Assembly (NCBI RefSeq): GCF_029227915.1
Contig: NC_079879.1
Coordinates: forward strand, 9,858,001 to 9,922,000
DNA: 64,000 nt
Reading direction: 5' to 3'
Origin: Hydractinia symbiolongicarpus
Lineage: Eukaryota; Cnidaria; Hydrozoa; Anthoathecata; Hydractiniidae
Shown: positions 33,314 to 44,943 of the stretch, in pieces
Numbering within the stretch: the stretch's first letter is position 1
How the letters are laid out: every line of letters starts with the position of its first letter
Position numbers and translations under genes: made by a program
The notes under the pieces: generated by a model
What the model was told of the DNA's origin: nothing
The model's database searches: none
What the model saw: only the letters and a program-made list of their open reading frames with translations

Positions 33314-34813
33314 TCTCTATAATAATAGCCGTCGTCTGTCTGTCTCTGCGCAACATGGCGGAGCAAGTAGCGAGACCCGCCGAAAATCCCCGCGGCCCTG
33401 CAGCTTTATTTCCAATCCCCGGCAGACCCCGTTTTTTTACCAGCCTTGCTTTGCCGCTCATTGTAATAAACCAATCACGAGGCTCCATTTCCACTAATGA
33501 CCAATCCAAGTGCTTCGCGGCCTCAACATGCCGACGGGAGGAAACATGCTACCCCTACGAAGGCCATTTTGGTTTGGAAGTGATGGTGTGAAGTTTGTAG
33601 GTTTCCTTTCAATCCTCCTTATTTCTTCTGAGCACTTTTTATTCTATTATTTAGTTTGTTTTCACATGTTAAGGTGAATATTTTTAGCTCTACCTCTGGC
33701 TAAAAAGTGAAAGTAGCTAAATGCAGTTATAGGCAGCTACCAATTTTATTACTACCATGAAAGCTTATGCTGAAAAATAAAATTGCTGAGTATATATTTT
33801 TATTAACTGAACTTGATAACGACAGGTGGTTTCCTGATTTTTTTTAAACTGAAGTCGCGATAAAGTTTTTTTAAAAATGGTGTTATGCCTATACTCATGT
33901 GCGACACAGTCTAGCTGTACTAAGCGCTTAGTCCGGTGGTAACAACGGGCTGTTTCCTGTGTTTAAGTTTAACCGAAGTTGTGATAACGTTTTTTACAGA
34001 AAAAAAGTACACACTGTTTACCTATACTAAGCGCTCAGCTCAACATTTTTTTGAACTTTTCCCGAGAACATTCCCTGAAAAATAAAGAAGGTTGGCCTGC
34101 TTTCGCTATGACGGGGTAACATTGAGTTGTAATCTGGGTTTTTATTTTACCTAAGTTGTTTGAAAGTTATTTTTTGAATAGTATATTATACCGGAAACAC
34201 CATAAAGTTGTGTGCACTTCACTTGATTTTCTACACACTCTATGGCTGTACTAAAGCGCTTTACCTGAATGTGTGGCACAGTTGACGGTTCTTATTAATC
34301 ACTCAATCTGGTGTTTAACGCTGGGTAACACAGCTACTTGTGGCTTAACCCGGCGTTTCAACAGAGTGTATTCTGTGTTTTGTAAACCAAAGCTTCAATA
34401 GTTTTTTTGAATAGGGTCTTAAGCTTAAACGCATGTGTCACACGATTTACCTGTACTAAGTGCTCAGTCCAGTGTCACAATTAATTTGTTAACCTTTACT
34501 GAAACTTATTTCGCAAAATAAAATAAAATTGACCAATTGTTTTTCCTATGACGGGGTTACAAATGGTTGTAAATTGTGTTTTTATTTTGGCTAAAGTTAC
34601 AGTAGAGTTATATTTTCAAAAATACACTACAGCCGAAACACTATAGTGTTGTGTGCGCTTTACTCGATTAACGACATGCTGCGTACCTGTACTAAAGCGC
34701 TCCACCTGACCGTGTAGTACAGTTTACGGCTCTTATTAAGCGCTCCACATAGTGTTCAATGGCACCTTGACTTGTGGCTTACCCCGCGTTTCGACGCCGG
34801 GTTTCCCGGCTAG
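33314..34813 (+). mobile_element. Helitron B of the tandem array, 1500 bp
   Basis: It starts TCTCTATAATAATAGCCGTC directly after the CTAG of element A and ends with a GC-rich stem (a weakened form of CCCGGCG-TTTCGA-CGCCGGG), then TTTCCCGGCTAG. This 3' end differs from that of A, so it is another subfamily. The interior carries several copies of a CTGTACTAAGCGCT-like motif. An open frame at 33355-33591 has an ATGG start but no recognisable domain; I do not call a gene. At about 2.2 times the length of A it shares only the terminal style. Confidence 0.8.
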
Positions 34814-36479
34814 TCTCTTTAATAATAGCCGTATTTTGTCTGTCTGTCCGCGAAAGCCGCGTCCCGTAACGGAAACACGAAATTTTGTAAATTACGCGCC
34901 GATACCAAATGCGATATATTTTTACCGACTTTGTTTTGACCGCTCGCGCGTGGAATACCATTCACAACGCCTGATTCTTTAAAAAAAACCCAAGATTTTC
35001 GCGACCAGAAAGAATCCAAGATCTTCGCGGAAGGAAGGCCATTTTGATAATGGTCGTGTTTGTGGTCAGTGTGTGAGGTTTGTAGGCCTGTTTGACTTTT
35101 TTATCTTCTAAAAGCCTTATATATTTGTAATATTTGTTTTCTGTTTGTTTTCAATGTTAGGATAAATATATTGTCACGTTTTTTAGCCACGTACAGATCT
35201 TAAACGCACCAGTTTTAGGATGTTTGGCTAGGAACGAAGATTAGCTAGCTATAGCTACTAGCTAGCTAGAGCCTCACTTATTGCTATTCTGTATGGTATA
35301 AGAGCTTTTTATCCTAGCCAAAATTTATTTTTATGCTGAGGCTGTGGCTATTTAGCTAGCTCCTTAAAAAGTGAAAGTATAAAAATGCAGTTTGGCTACA
35401 ACAATATTCTTAAGCAATATATAATTTTTATGCTAAATGCAGTTAGCTAGCTAGGTATAGCTACATATTTTATTATTTTTCTGCAAACTTTTTCTGCAAA
35501 TGAAATGGCTGAGCGATTGTTTTGGCTGGACGAGTAACGACAGGCTGTTCCCTGTGTTTTTATTTAAACCGAAGTTGCAATGAACAATTTTGGAAAAGGG
35601 TAATATGCCTTATGCGCCTGTTCAACTGTGTTTAACTGTACTAAGCGGTTAGCCCAGTGTTAAAAACAGACTGTTTTTTGTAAAAGCCTGTTACGCCTAT
35701 GGGCATGTGCAACACCGTTTACCTGTATATACTAAAGTCAGCCCACCACTGTGACAATTAATTTTTAAACTTTCTTGGGAATCACGCCTGGACTAACCGC
35801 TTAGCCCTGTGTCTGCGAGAAAGTTTTTTTCAAAAGGGTATTATTCCTATACGCTGTACAACACGGTTTAACTGTACTAAGTGCTCAGCCCAGTGTCACG
35901 ATTAATTTTTTAACTTTTAAAAAGACTTATTCCACAAAATAAAATTATATTGACCGATTGTTTTTGCTATGACAGGGTAACAATGGTTTGTAAACTCTGT
36001 TTTCATATCAGCTATTGTTGCGGGAAAGTAATTTAAAAAAAATATGTTACAGTCGCACACTATAATGGTGTATGCGCTTAACTTGATTTACGCCTGTGCA
36101 ACACGGTTTAACTGTACTAAGCGTTCAGCTCAGTGTCACGATTAATTTTTTAACTTGCGCAAAAAGTTATTCCGCAAAATGAAATAAAATTGACGATTGT
36201 TTTTGCTATGATGGAGTAACAACACTTTGTAAACTCTGTTTTTATATCAGTTATCGTTGCGGGAAAGTTATTTTTTGAAAAATATGTTACAGTCGCACAC
36301 TATAATGGTGTATGCGCTTCAAATGATTAATGACATACTGTATACCTGTACTAAAGCGCTCCACCTGATCGTGTGGGACAGTTTACGGCTCTTATTAAGC
36401 GCTCCACAGAGTGTTCAATGCCGGATCACACCTTTACTTGTGGCTTAACCCGGCGTTTCGACGCCGGGTTTCCCGCCTA
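34814..36479 (+). mobile_element. Helitron C of the tandem array, ~1666 bp
   Basis: It starts TCTCTTTAATAATAGCCG directly after the CTAG of B. It ends with the perfect stem CCCGGCGTTTCGACGCCGGG followed by TTTCCCGCCTA, where the final G of CTAG is missing before the next TC. The interior is related to B (shared CTGTACTAAGCGCT-like motifs and the AGCGCTCCAC/AGTGTTCAATG block before the 3' end). TAGCTAGC runs occur at about 35230-35280. No coding capacity is seen. Confidence 0.75.
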
Positions 36480-36652
36480 TCTCTATAATAATAGCCGTCA
36501 TCTGTCTGTCTCTGCGCGGACCCCCCGCTGAGTTAGAAAATCATGTTACGGAAACACGATGATCAGATGCGATATATTTTTATCCGCTTTGTTGCGACGG
36601 GTAAATATAAAGGACGGGCGAACCCGTGGATTTTTCCACGGGCAACGACTAG
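36480..36652 (+). mobile_element. Helitron D of the tandem array, 173 bp
   Basis: A very small element with both ends: TCTCTATAATAATAGCCGTC at the start and CCCGTGGATTTTTCCACGGG, CAACGACTAG at the end. Its 5' end resembles B and C while its 3' hairpin is the GTGGA type of A, E and F, so it looks like a hybrid of two subfamilies or a common ancestor type. It has the same size class as the 145-bp element at 42761-42905. Confidence 0.8.
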
Positions 36653-39600
36653 TCTATATAATAATACGCTAAGTGTGTCTGTGTGTCTGTGACAGGCAAA
36701 GTGGATGTCTTCATTTTCCTGTGATGTTGCCGAAAAAAATTTTTGATGTTGCCGAAAAAAATATGTCTTCTTTGTCGTGAAAAGCTGCGAGTTTTATGTG
36801 GTTTGTTAAATGAAGTTCTAGCACAAAGTAACGGAAATTGTGTTTGCAAAAAAGATGGCTGTTCTTTTTAAGCAATTTCTACTCTTTCCTTCAAAATAAA
36901 TCTTTACAAAAGCATTTAAAAAGGGGCATGGTATATAAATGAAGTATAGAAAGGTTTCTGTAAGGTTTGTTTATGTTTTTTTCAGTTTTGATGATATTAT
37001 TGATGCGAGACATGTTTGTTAGCTAGCATCATAAAACCAACCACACCAACAACAACCTAATAGCTAGCTAGCTCGGACTTTATAAATATGTAGCCATGTT
37101 CTTTATACCTAGCTTAGTCTCCAGTTTATATTCAACTGACCAGCTATTATCTGCTGTAGCTAGCTTATGTTTGCTTCAGTTTTATGTTGCTTTTACATGT
37201 AGCTAAGCTAGCTACCGTAGTGTTATCTTAGTGGTCTTTGCTAAGAATGTGACTGTAACTTATTTCATTTGACATTTTAAGCTTAAATTACCAAGCCACA
37301 ACAACTTTTAAAAAAGTATTACATAATATTTAAGAAGAGTTTAAGGACTGTTTTTAAGCAAATAATGTATTTTTCACATTTTGTGTATGCAAATAATGTA
37401 TTTTTCACATTTTGTGTAACTAAACTTATATACATCGGTTACATGGAATTTGACGAAACGATTTTTATTTAACATGTAGTAGTTTCTTTACCTTAAGTGT
37501 AGTGATTTTTGTTGTTCTAGATGTTCTGACTAAAATGTTTTTGTTTATGACATTTTGTCTTATTAAGAAAAGTTTTAACTTTCTTGAGGGAGTGCAACAC
37601 CGAAAAAACTTGTGTTTTTTTTATATTTTGTATAAATTCTTACCAGGCAGGACAACATACCCAAATGACTGATCCCTCTCTATTTATATAAAGTTTTTTG
37701 AAATTTTGAGTAATATTTAATGAGTACAAGATACAAATACTGATTTTTGTTGAATCAGAAGTATTTCCTAGAACCATTCTTTTTTTACACTTTTGTGGAG
37801 AAAATGTGTATGCAATATCATCAGAATAACTGATTTTGTTGCAAACTGTTTTTCTTTTTCACATTTTGGATTGAAATATTGTTATAAAGGGCATATATCA
37901 ATAGACATATATATACCAAAATAATTAAATTCTGCAAACTTTGATTTTGTCGTTCACCTCTCATCTTTTATATTTTTATTAAACTTTTGAGGAAAATCAT
38001 AGGAATTATTTAGAATATGTATTTTGTGTTGGAAATTTAGTGCAAAAATTGACGTAAAATGAACTGTTAAATTGATTGTTGTTGTTTTAACATGAATTAT
38101 GACTCAAACTTTGTTTTTGCATTTCTAATTTGACTAATTAGCCTAAAAATTTGCCAATTGGTTTTACACTCTGTTCTTTTTTATATATATTTTATGTGAA
38201 CATAGAAGTACACAAGTAAAGTTAGAAGCCACAAGAAGTTAATTCGAAAGTGAAGAGTGGAGCTAGAAGTAGTAAAGAAAAGTTAGAAGTAGAAAATAAA
38301 AGCTTGGGTTTAAAGTAGATTTGGATTCACAAATAGTAAGAACTTTTTAGATATTTTTTGCCAGGAAAAAGTCACTTAAGAGCTTCAAATTCTTTATATT
38401 TTACCGCGTTTTTTTTACACTTTCAAACAAATGTGCTAGCGAAACTTTTGGTTTGTTGAACTTTCTGCAAATGTCACAATTTTTATGTTGCTATTGTTTC
38501 TCTTTATATGTGTTTTACTAAGCATAAATAGCTAGCTGGCGTCTTCCCAGTTTAACTATATTTAACTGGGTATCTGTCTTATCTAATGTTACCTTCAAGC
38601 TCCATATCTAAACCTAGCTAGCCAACTGATGATTAATGTTGTTATTCCTCTTTTAGCTATTTATATCCACCTTAGTAGTCAAACTTAGGGATCTTATTTG
38701 AGCACGAATTATGATGTAACAAGCCACAAAATCTTTTAAAGACTTATATATTGAACTTTTAGGGTAGTGTGAGGAAATATTTTACTTTAAGAGGAATGAT
38801 TTTGTAAAACTAAAGTGTGTGCGTTAATTGGAGTAAGTTTTATTGTTTTGTTGTTGACATCCTGTTAAACTTCTGTAAGCTCGCATGTAAGTTACAAGGT
38901 TATATATTTTTACAAGGGTAGTGGTTGATATTTTTACAAAGTTTGTTGACATTTTTTGGGAAATTTACCTGGGTTTTTTACATTTGTGGTTAAAATTTCT
39001 CAGCAGAGAATAGTATGGTTGCCGATTATATTGTTTGTGTTGCAAACTGCTGTTTTTTAAATGTTGTGTAAACTTTTGTGGAGAAAGACCACATGCAAAA
39101 TACTGAAAGAACAAATTTTTGTACAATTAGACTGTGAGCTGAAGTTGGATTTTTTTTATATTTTGTTTTATAAACTTTTTTTAAGCTTTAAACTAACTGT
39201 AAGTAATGTAATTACGGGAATAAATATTTGGTGACGATAAAAAATTACTGAATGTTCAGACTGAAACTGTTTAACTTTTGTGAGGGAGGACCATATGCAA
39301 GTATATATACTAAAAATAATAATTTGATATTTTACACTTTCCAAGTTGTATTTTTGTATGCACTTAAATGACTGCTTTTTCTGAGTTGAATTTGATGGGT
39401 TTCATATCAATTTTGTGGAAGATTTTATGGGTGAAAACAATATAAAACATGCCAATTGAACTGATTTTTGTTCATATTTTGATTTGCTCCTCATAAACCT
39501 TTGTGTTCTACATTTATTGTAAACTTTTGTGAGGAAGGACCATATATATATATACAATGTTTTCAAAATAATGATTTTTGTTGATTTGAAATTGACTCCT

Positions 39601-40351
39601 TGCTCATTGCTTTTTCGACATTCCAGTTTAAAATGTTTGGTAAAGTCAGTAGGGATCATGAGACAAAAAAATTGTTTTGCTAACCTGTTAATTTTTACAT
39701 TTTGTGCATATTTTTGCGGGAGAGGATGGTATGCAACCGAATAAATGATTTTTCAAAGTTTAACTTTTTGTTTTTTGGTGTTTTGGGTTTGTTTAAGTTT
39801 GGCTTTTTTATGTTGTTTAGGTTGTATTGTTGTATAAGCATTTAGGGAAAAGACAATGTTTAAAATGCATAAAGAACTTATTTCATAGATCTGTGCTTAC
39901 TGTTGCAAGCCTTTCTTTTCGACATTTCAGATTAAAATATTGAAGGTTTTCAACATAATCACATAATAAGATGTATACATATTTGAGATGTGTTATTTCT
40001 GACATTATTATTATTGTTGTCGTAACTGTCTGGGTTGTGACTTTCAATGTTGTAACTTTCTACTAACTAAGTTTTACACCTTGCACGTCGTTGTTTTTCA
40101 TATTTTGTCTGACGTTTTGTTGGGAGGATTTCATGCGATTTGACATTTCATATTTTGTGTTAGATTTTAAGATCTTTTTTGTTAAATTATGACTTATATA
40201 CTTTCTTTTTATGCATTTTCAGATTATTTTTTTTAGTAAAAGGCATATTCAATATACTGAAATATTTGCTGATGTCATCAAAATTCAAATGACAGAACTT
40301 TTCAATTGTTTTTCTGCTTAAGTGGATTTTTCCACGGGTCTAATCTACTAG
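36653..40351 (+). mobile_element. Helitron E of the tandem array, 3699 bp, no genes
   Basis: It starts TCTATATAATAATACGCTAA directly after the CTAG of D and ends with GTGGATTTTTCCACGGGTC, TAATCTACTAG. Its first 80 bases match those of A and F (GACAGGCAAAGTGGATGTCTT). The 3.5-kb interior is T-rich and built from loosely repeated blocks of the type AACTTTTGTGAGG-AGGACCATATGCAA, about every 200-500 bp. No open frame of note and no Rep or helicase motif is seen, so it is a large non-autonomous element. Confidence 0.8.
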
Positions 40352-40939
40352 TCTATATAATAATACGCCAGTTCCGTGTCTCTGTGACAGGCAAAGTGGA
40401 TGTCTTCATTTTCCTTTGATATTGCCGTAAAATGCCTGTCTAATATGGTAAATATTGAGACATTACGGCGCGACGTCAATAACACCACTTTAACGTCAAT
40501 ATCCTATATTAAATTAATGAAGCCATTACAGTGCACCTAAAACTTTGAGGCTAAATAACTTGGAAACGAGTTGGTGACGTCAATGATTTTTCACTGCGTG
40601 GGTAACTAGGGACCACCTTGGACCAATTTGGGTAAGTTTCCCAAACCTGGGTCCCCGAATCCGTTTTGGAATGGACGGGTTGATGACGTCATCAAAAAAT
40701 CTTTAAACCCTAATATCTCTGCAACCGTTTGTCAAAGATATATGATCCTATACATTTTCTTGATCATCGTTTCAAGGTCTATGCGATAGAGGCAACAGGT
40801 ATACAAATTTCTAAAAAAAAATTTTCGGTTTTGACGGGGCCATTGCTGACGTCAGCAAAATCTCTAAACCCTTATATGTCATTAACATCAAAATTTTTAT
40901 CCTGCTTCAGTGGATTTTTCCACGGGCTTTATCGACTAG
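40352..40939 (+). mobile_element. Helitron F of the tandem array, 588 bp
   Basis: It starts TCTATATAATAATACGCCAG directly after the CTAG of E, ends with GTGGATTTTTCCAC, GGGCTTTATCGACTAG at 40939, and is followed by T, the host base. It is closely similar to element A along its whole length (blocks ATTACGGCGCGACGTCAATA, TTCATTTTCCTTTGATATTG, GTAACTAGGGACCACC). A and F thus bracket the array as near-copies. Confidence 0.85.
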
Positions 40940-42760
40940 TATATAATAAAAACACTCTTATGTATCACGACAAAAACATGCCAAGTATAAAAATTAACAT
41001 TTTTTGTGTCTAAATTTTGTCGCCACAAATCGATAATAACATTAACGGCTGTCGCCATTATCGAACAAAAGCCAACTTGGTATGCACATATTTAGTTGAT
41101 TTGTGATGTCACACGGCGTGTAGACCTCACAGGATTTTTAAGACGATGGATGAAGATTCAGTCATTTCTTGGTCATCCCAGAGTAATTTAAATTTATCAC
41201 GAGGTTCGAGCGATGAAGAAGACAAGCTAAATTCTAGTACAAAATAATCCTCATATGAGAATTTGACACTGTTTTTGTTTTGCACACATAACACATAAAA
41301 CATTTTTTAATGAATTTGAATACACGTAATACATTATATTAGTAATATTTCATTCTTACACTATTATGAACATTTTAAGCACATCTTGTTTATCAATCGT
41401 TATTTCTTCTTTAAGAAGATGCACTATCACTTTTTCACACAAGTTTTTAAGACAATTTTAGCAGAAATATTGTTGTGCAGGAAGTTCACCTGAACTGCGG
41501 ATAAAATAGGAATTAAATGTAGATCAATATTAAAAGGTATTTCGATTCATTCATTTTAAAAGCAGAGGATTTTTTTGTACTACGAAATTTTAAATTAAAG
41601 ACACTTATTGCAGTTACCAAGATAATTTTTCTTGTATACTTTAGTCGTGAGACACCACAATATGTTAGTACTTTTTTTCTGAACATAAAATTCTGCCCGC
41701 TAAAAGTTCCTCCATAACATAACGTATAATCTGGTCATTTTTTTTGGCTAAAAATCACTTAACGATACCAGGCTATTTTTCGTCGTCTTCTCTCATATCA
41801 AAAAGACAAAAAAAACCTGGGGTCGAGGGTGTGGGCTGAACATTATCAATGCAACAAAGTATTGTAATTATTTTAACGGGTTATTTCAGTTCCTGATGTG
41901 AGGAATATGATGCATGGAAATGATTCTTACTGACTTTTTATTATTATTTACCTGCACGTGAATTTTTTAGGTCCCAAACCTCTGAGAGTCTTTGCGCGTT
42001 TATTGAAGCTGCCGCCTAAAAACTCTTATGAAATCCTTTTAATAGGGGAATTCATTGGGATTATTCTTAGAACTTGAAACTCACAACACAACTTTATTTC
42101 GTTAAAAGACACCGGTTTTACAAATGGTCAACTTAAAAGCAGTTGAATTAAACGTTTTTACTCAAGGTGTAATGGCTCAGTAGACATGAGCAACATTTCT
42201 GACTGGTGGTAAAATATGTAGAATATTAGCACCATCTTTAGTGGATCTTGAATTTAACGATATGCCAGGCGGAGCAAGAATAATCTTACCAAAAATTTCC
42301 TTACCTTTTTCATTATTTGCTCAAATTTTTAAAGGTCGTACCAGTTCCTCAAAATGCCTATATGATTTTTGTATGCTTCATACAGACTTATATATTTTAT
42401 CACATTGGTCTAAAAGTGCTCCGTAACAAGTCTCATTTACCAAAGTTATTGCACTTATATTTTAATAAATAGGCCGGATACAAGTGCATTCAATAAAAAA
42501 TGGATTTTTATGTTAACCAAAAGACATGTAAAGCATCACAACATGCTTGCTAACCAAAACCTTAGATGAGTAAGTATGATATATTGTGTCAAACATTTTC
42601 AACATTCTGTCAAACATTATTTTTTGTGATCTCAAACAAAAGGGCTGCAGCACAATTGCCGTCCTGATGGCAAAAAAATATACAAGAAAACCTATGAAAG
42701 AGGATTGCCGATAACCAGGAAGCGAAACCAATTAGGAAATGGCAAGCCTATTTTTTAATA
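40940..42760. other. Intergenic stretch, one short acidic frame
   Basis: Mostly AT-rich non-coding sequence. A 33-residue frame at 41146-41247 (MDEDSVISWSSQSNLNLSRG, then SSDEEDKLNSSTK, stop) has an acidic/serine-rich composition like an N-terminal activation or linker exon, but there is no supporting context. Frames at 42241-42426 and 42731-42513 are unsupported. Confidence 0.3.
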
Positions 42761-42905
42761 CTAGTCGGTAGCCCGTGGAAAATCCACGGGTTCGCCTATC
42801 CTTTTTATACCGCATTGCGTGCTTCTCGCTACTTGCGCAGCTAAGCTACCATTTTGCGTGACAGACAGACGGACGGAAAGACGTCTATGGGCATTATAAT
42901 ATAGA
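42761..42905 (-). mobile_element. Minimal Helitron, 145 bp, minus orientation
   Basis: On the minus strand it starts TCTATATTATAATGCCC at 42905 and ends CCCGTGGATTTTCCACGGG, CTACCGACTAG at 42761. The flanking bases are A and T as required. Between the ends there is only about 85 bp, including GTCCGTCTGTCTGTCACGC, which echoes the CTGTCTGTCTCTGCGC block near the start of B and D. Confidence 0.85.
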
Positions 42906-44943
42906 TAGTTTACAGCTAGCTAATAGCTAAAAGTACTTCCCAGTACCACCTGCCGCCATGACAGTGTCGATAAGGTATTTTTGTCTGATAAATTTCTAAA
43001 TTGTGTCAAGTAATTTCGCGGGAATGTAAAAAAGTCATTTAGAATGAACGAAGGGAATGCTAAACAGGAAAAAAACTGTGTAAAGTTTGATCATAAGTTT
43101 ATCACTTGAATTTATTATTAAATTTTTTCAGTGTTATTTTTTGTGTTAAAACATCTTGAAAGATAACAGGAACTTGCTGGTTTGGAATTACGCGCAGTAA
43201 AGTGTACTGGAAAAGATTTTGTGAAAGCAAAGCAGTCAAACAAAACAGTCTCAGAGTTTTCATTTCTTCGATTGTTTTCGCACGTCAAGTTCTTGGATTT
43301 TCTTATTTCTTTTTACAAGGATGTTTTTCTAGTTTGTGGAAGAAATTTTTATTTTTGTAGCGTTTTAAATACTATAAAAAAAACAAGGAAGTGAAGGCAA
43401 TGGCAGACTAATTTCTGGATATATGTATATATCCAGAAATTATGTATTCTGGATATATGACATTCTGTCATGTAAACAACAGAACTATTAAGGCATATTT
43501 GGGAGAATTATTTTTGCAAGAACTAATTTTCAAAATACTTTTGAATTTTTAGAACTAATTGTTTGCAAAAGTTAGCAAGTTCTACTCTTGTTTAAAAAAC
43601 CTCCCTAATCTGAATATAAGTAGAAGTATATGTACTGAAAGGGATATAAGCTAAAGGTTTTCTTCCGAAGATGGAAGGGAGCAGCAAAATTTCTGAGCAT
43701 TTCTGCATACTTAAAATGTGTGAATCACATGAAGATTAAATGTTCTTGTCTATTCTGCTCTGAGCGAAGTAGAATCGAGTTCAACTTTGTCTATGCGTTA
43801 TGTACGAAAATGACAAGTAGAGAATTATTTAGCCAATACCCCTTTCTCGAATTTTTTTTTTATTGATGTGCCGCAGCTCTTTCTCAAATTTTTTAAAGAA
43901 AATGAATGTATTTTTCGAAATCCTCACATAAAAATTGATAAATCGTGAACTTTTCATATTCATACATCAAACGAACAACCTGCTACAACAGTTTTTTTAA
44001 TTTTGTACTAATTAACCTTTACTCGAAGATGAAGCTTATTAGTACAGATCGAAAATTAAGAAGGCTTTGACCGTAACAATAATGCCACCAAAAGATCACT
44101 TTCCAATGTCGGATTAACTTGAAAATTTATGCATTAACCAGTTTACTGATGCTGAAAATGATGTTAAGGTCAAAACATCAAAATTCTAAAATTTTAAAAA
44201 ACATTTAAATAACCTTGTTTAACATAACATGTTAATAACCTTGTTTTAGCTAGCTATCGCAATCTAGCTACAATCACTTACTAAAGTACAGTAATATTGT
44301 TTCTATTACTTCAGTAGTTTACTATTTTTTTAAGCGGGGTCAGAGTTACAGCTACCAACATTTTTATGCCGGTAACCTTTCCCTTTTTTGATACAGAAAT
44401 AAACCCTCGTGCATCGAACATTCAGTCTCCTTCATTTTTTCAAGGCGTATAGGCTGTTCAGGCGTCTTTAAACACAACAGTTAGTTGCTCTCTTCCTTTT
44501 TTTCGCTGTATTAGCCATGTCTTTTTTTTTACATTAATGTTTTTGTTACATCCATTCTTGCGCACGCATCTTTTCGGGATTGCATTGCGTAACGTTGTAT
44601 AATGCGCGCAAAGGAACAACACTGCGCTATAATTAAGTGTATTATCTTCAATTTCTGGTGACAGTTTGACAGTTAATTCAGTTAAATACCCATAACTAAA
44701 CTGCTTGAATTTCAGGTTAGCGATAGCCTAAATGAAATGATTGCAGGGTTATATAGCTATAAACTTTAATTCATTAAGTATAACACCCAAAAAATTGTGC
44801 AATTGAGGGCTATGTTAGTCTCCCGTTCTAATGTAAAAAAGAGACAACAGGCGCTGGAAACGAGGTTGGCTTATATACTTTAAAAATTCTCCCTGTACCT
44901 TAAGTAAATAAAATCTGATTTAAAAAAAAATTGATTTATTTAG
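42906..44943. other. Upstream region of GATM, no first exon identified
   Basis: AT-rich sequence in which I could not find a convincing first exon for GATM with a mitochondrial targeting peptide and a donor. The frame at 43182-43394 and a short inverted repeat around ATATATCCAGAAAT at 43415-43450 (ATATATGTATATAT flanked by CTGGAT / ATCCAG) are the only patterns noted. Confidence 0.4.

Noticed and set aside
33355-33591. Gene inside Helitron B starting ATGGCGGAGC
   Set aside because: No domain, low-complexity composition, overlapping antisense frame of equal quality, and the matching part of C is not open in the same way.
36653-40351. Helitron E as an autonomous element
   Set aside because: No Rep (HUH) or helicase motif could be read in any frame; the interior is T-rich repeat-like sequence.
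44521-44900. Candidate first exon of GATM near the ATG at about 44517
   Set aside because: The frame ends quickly and no donor follows in a phase that fits the exon at 44944.
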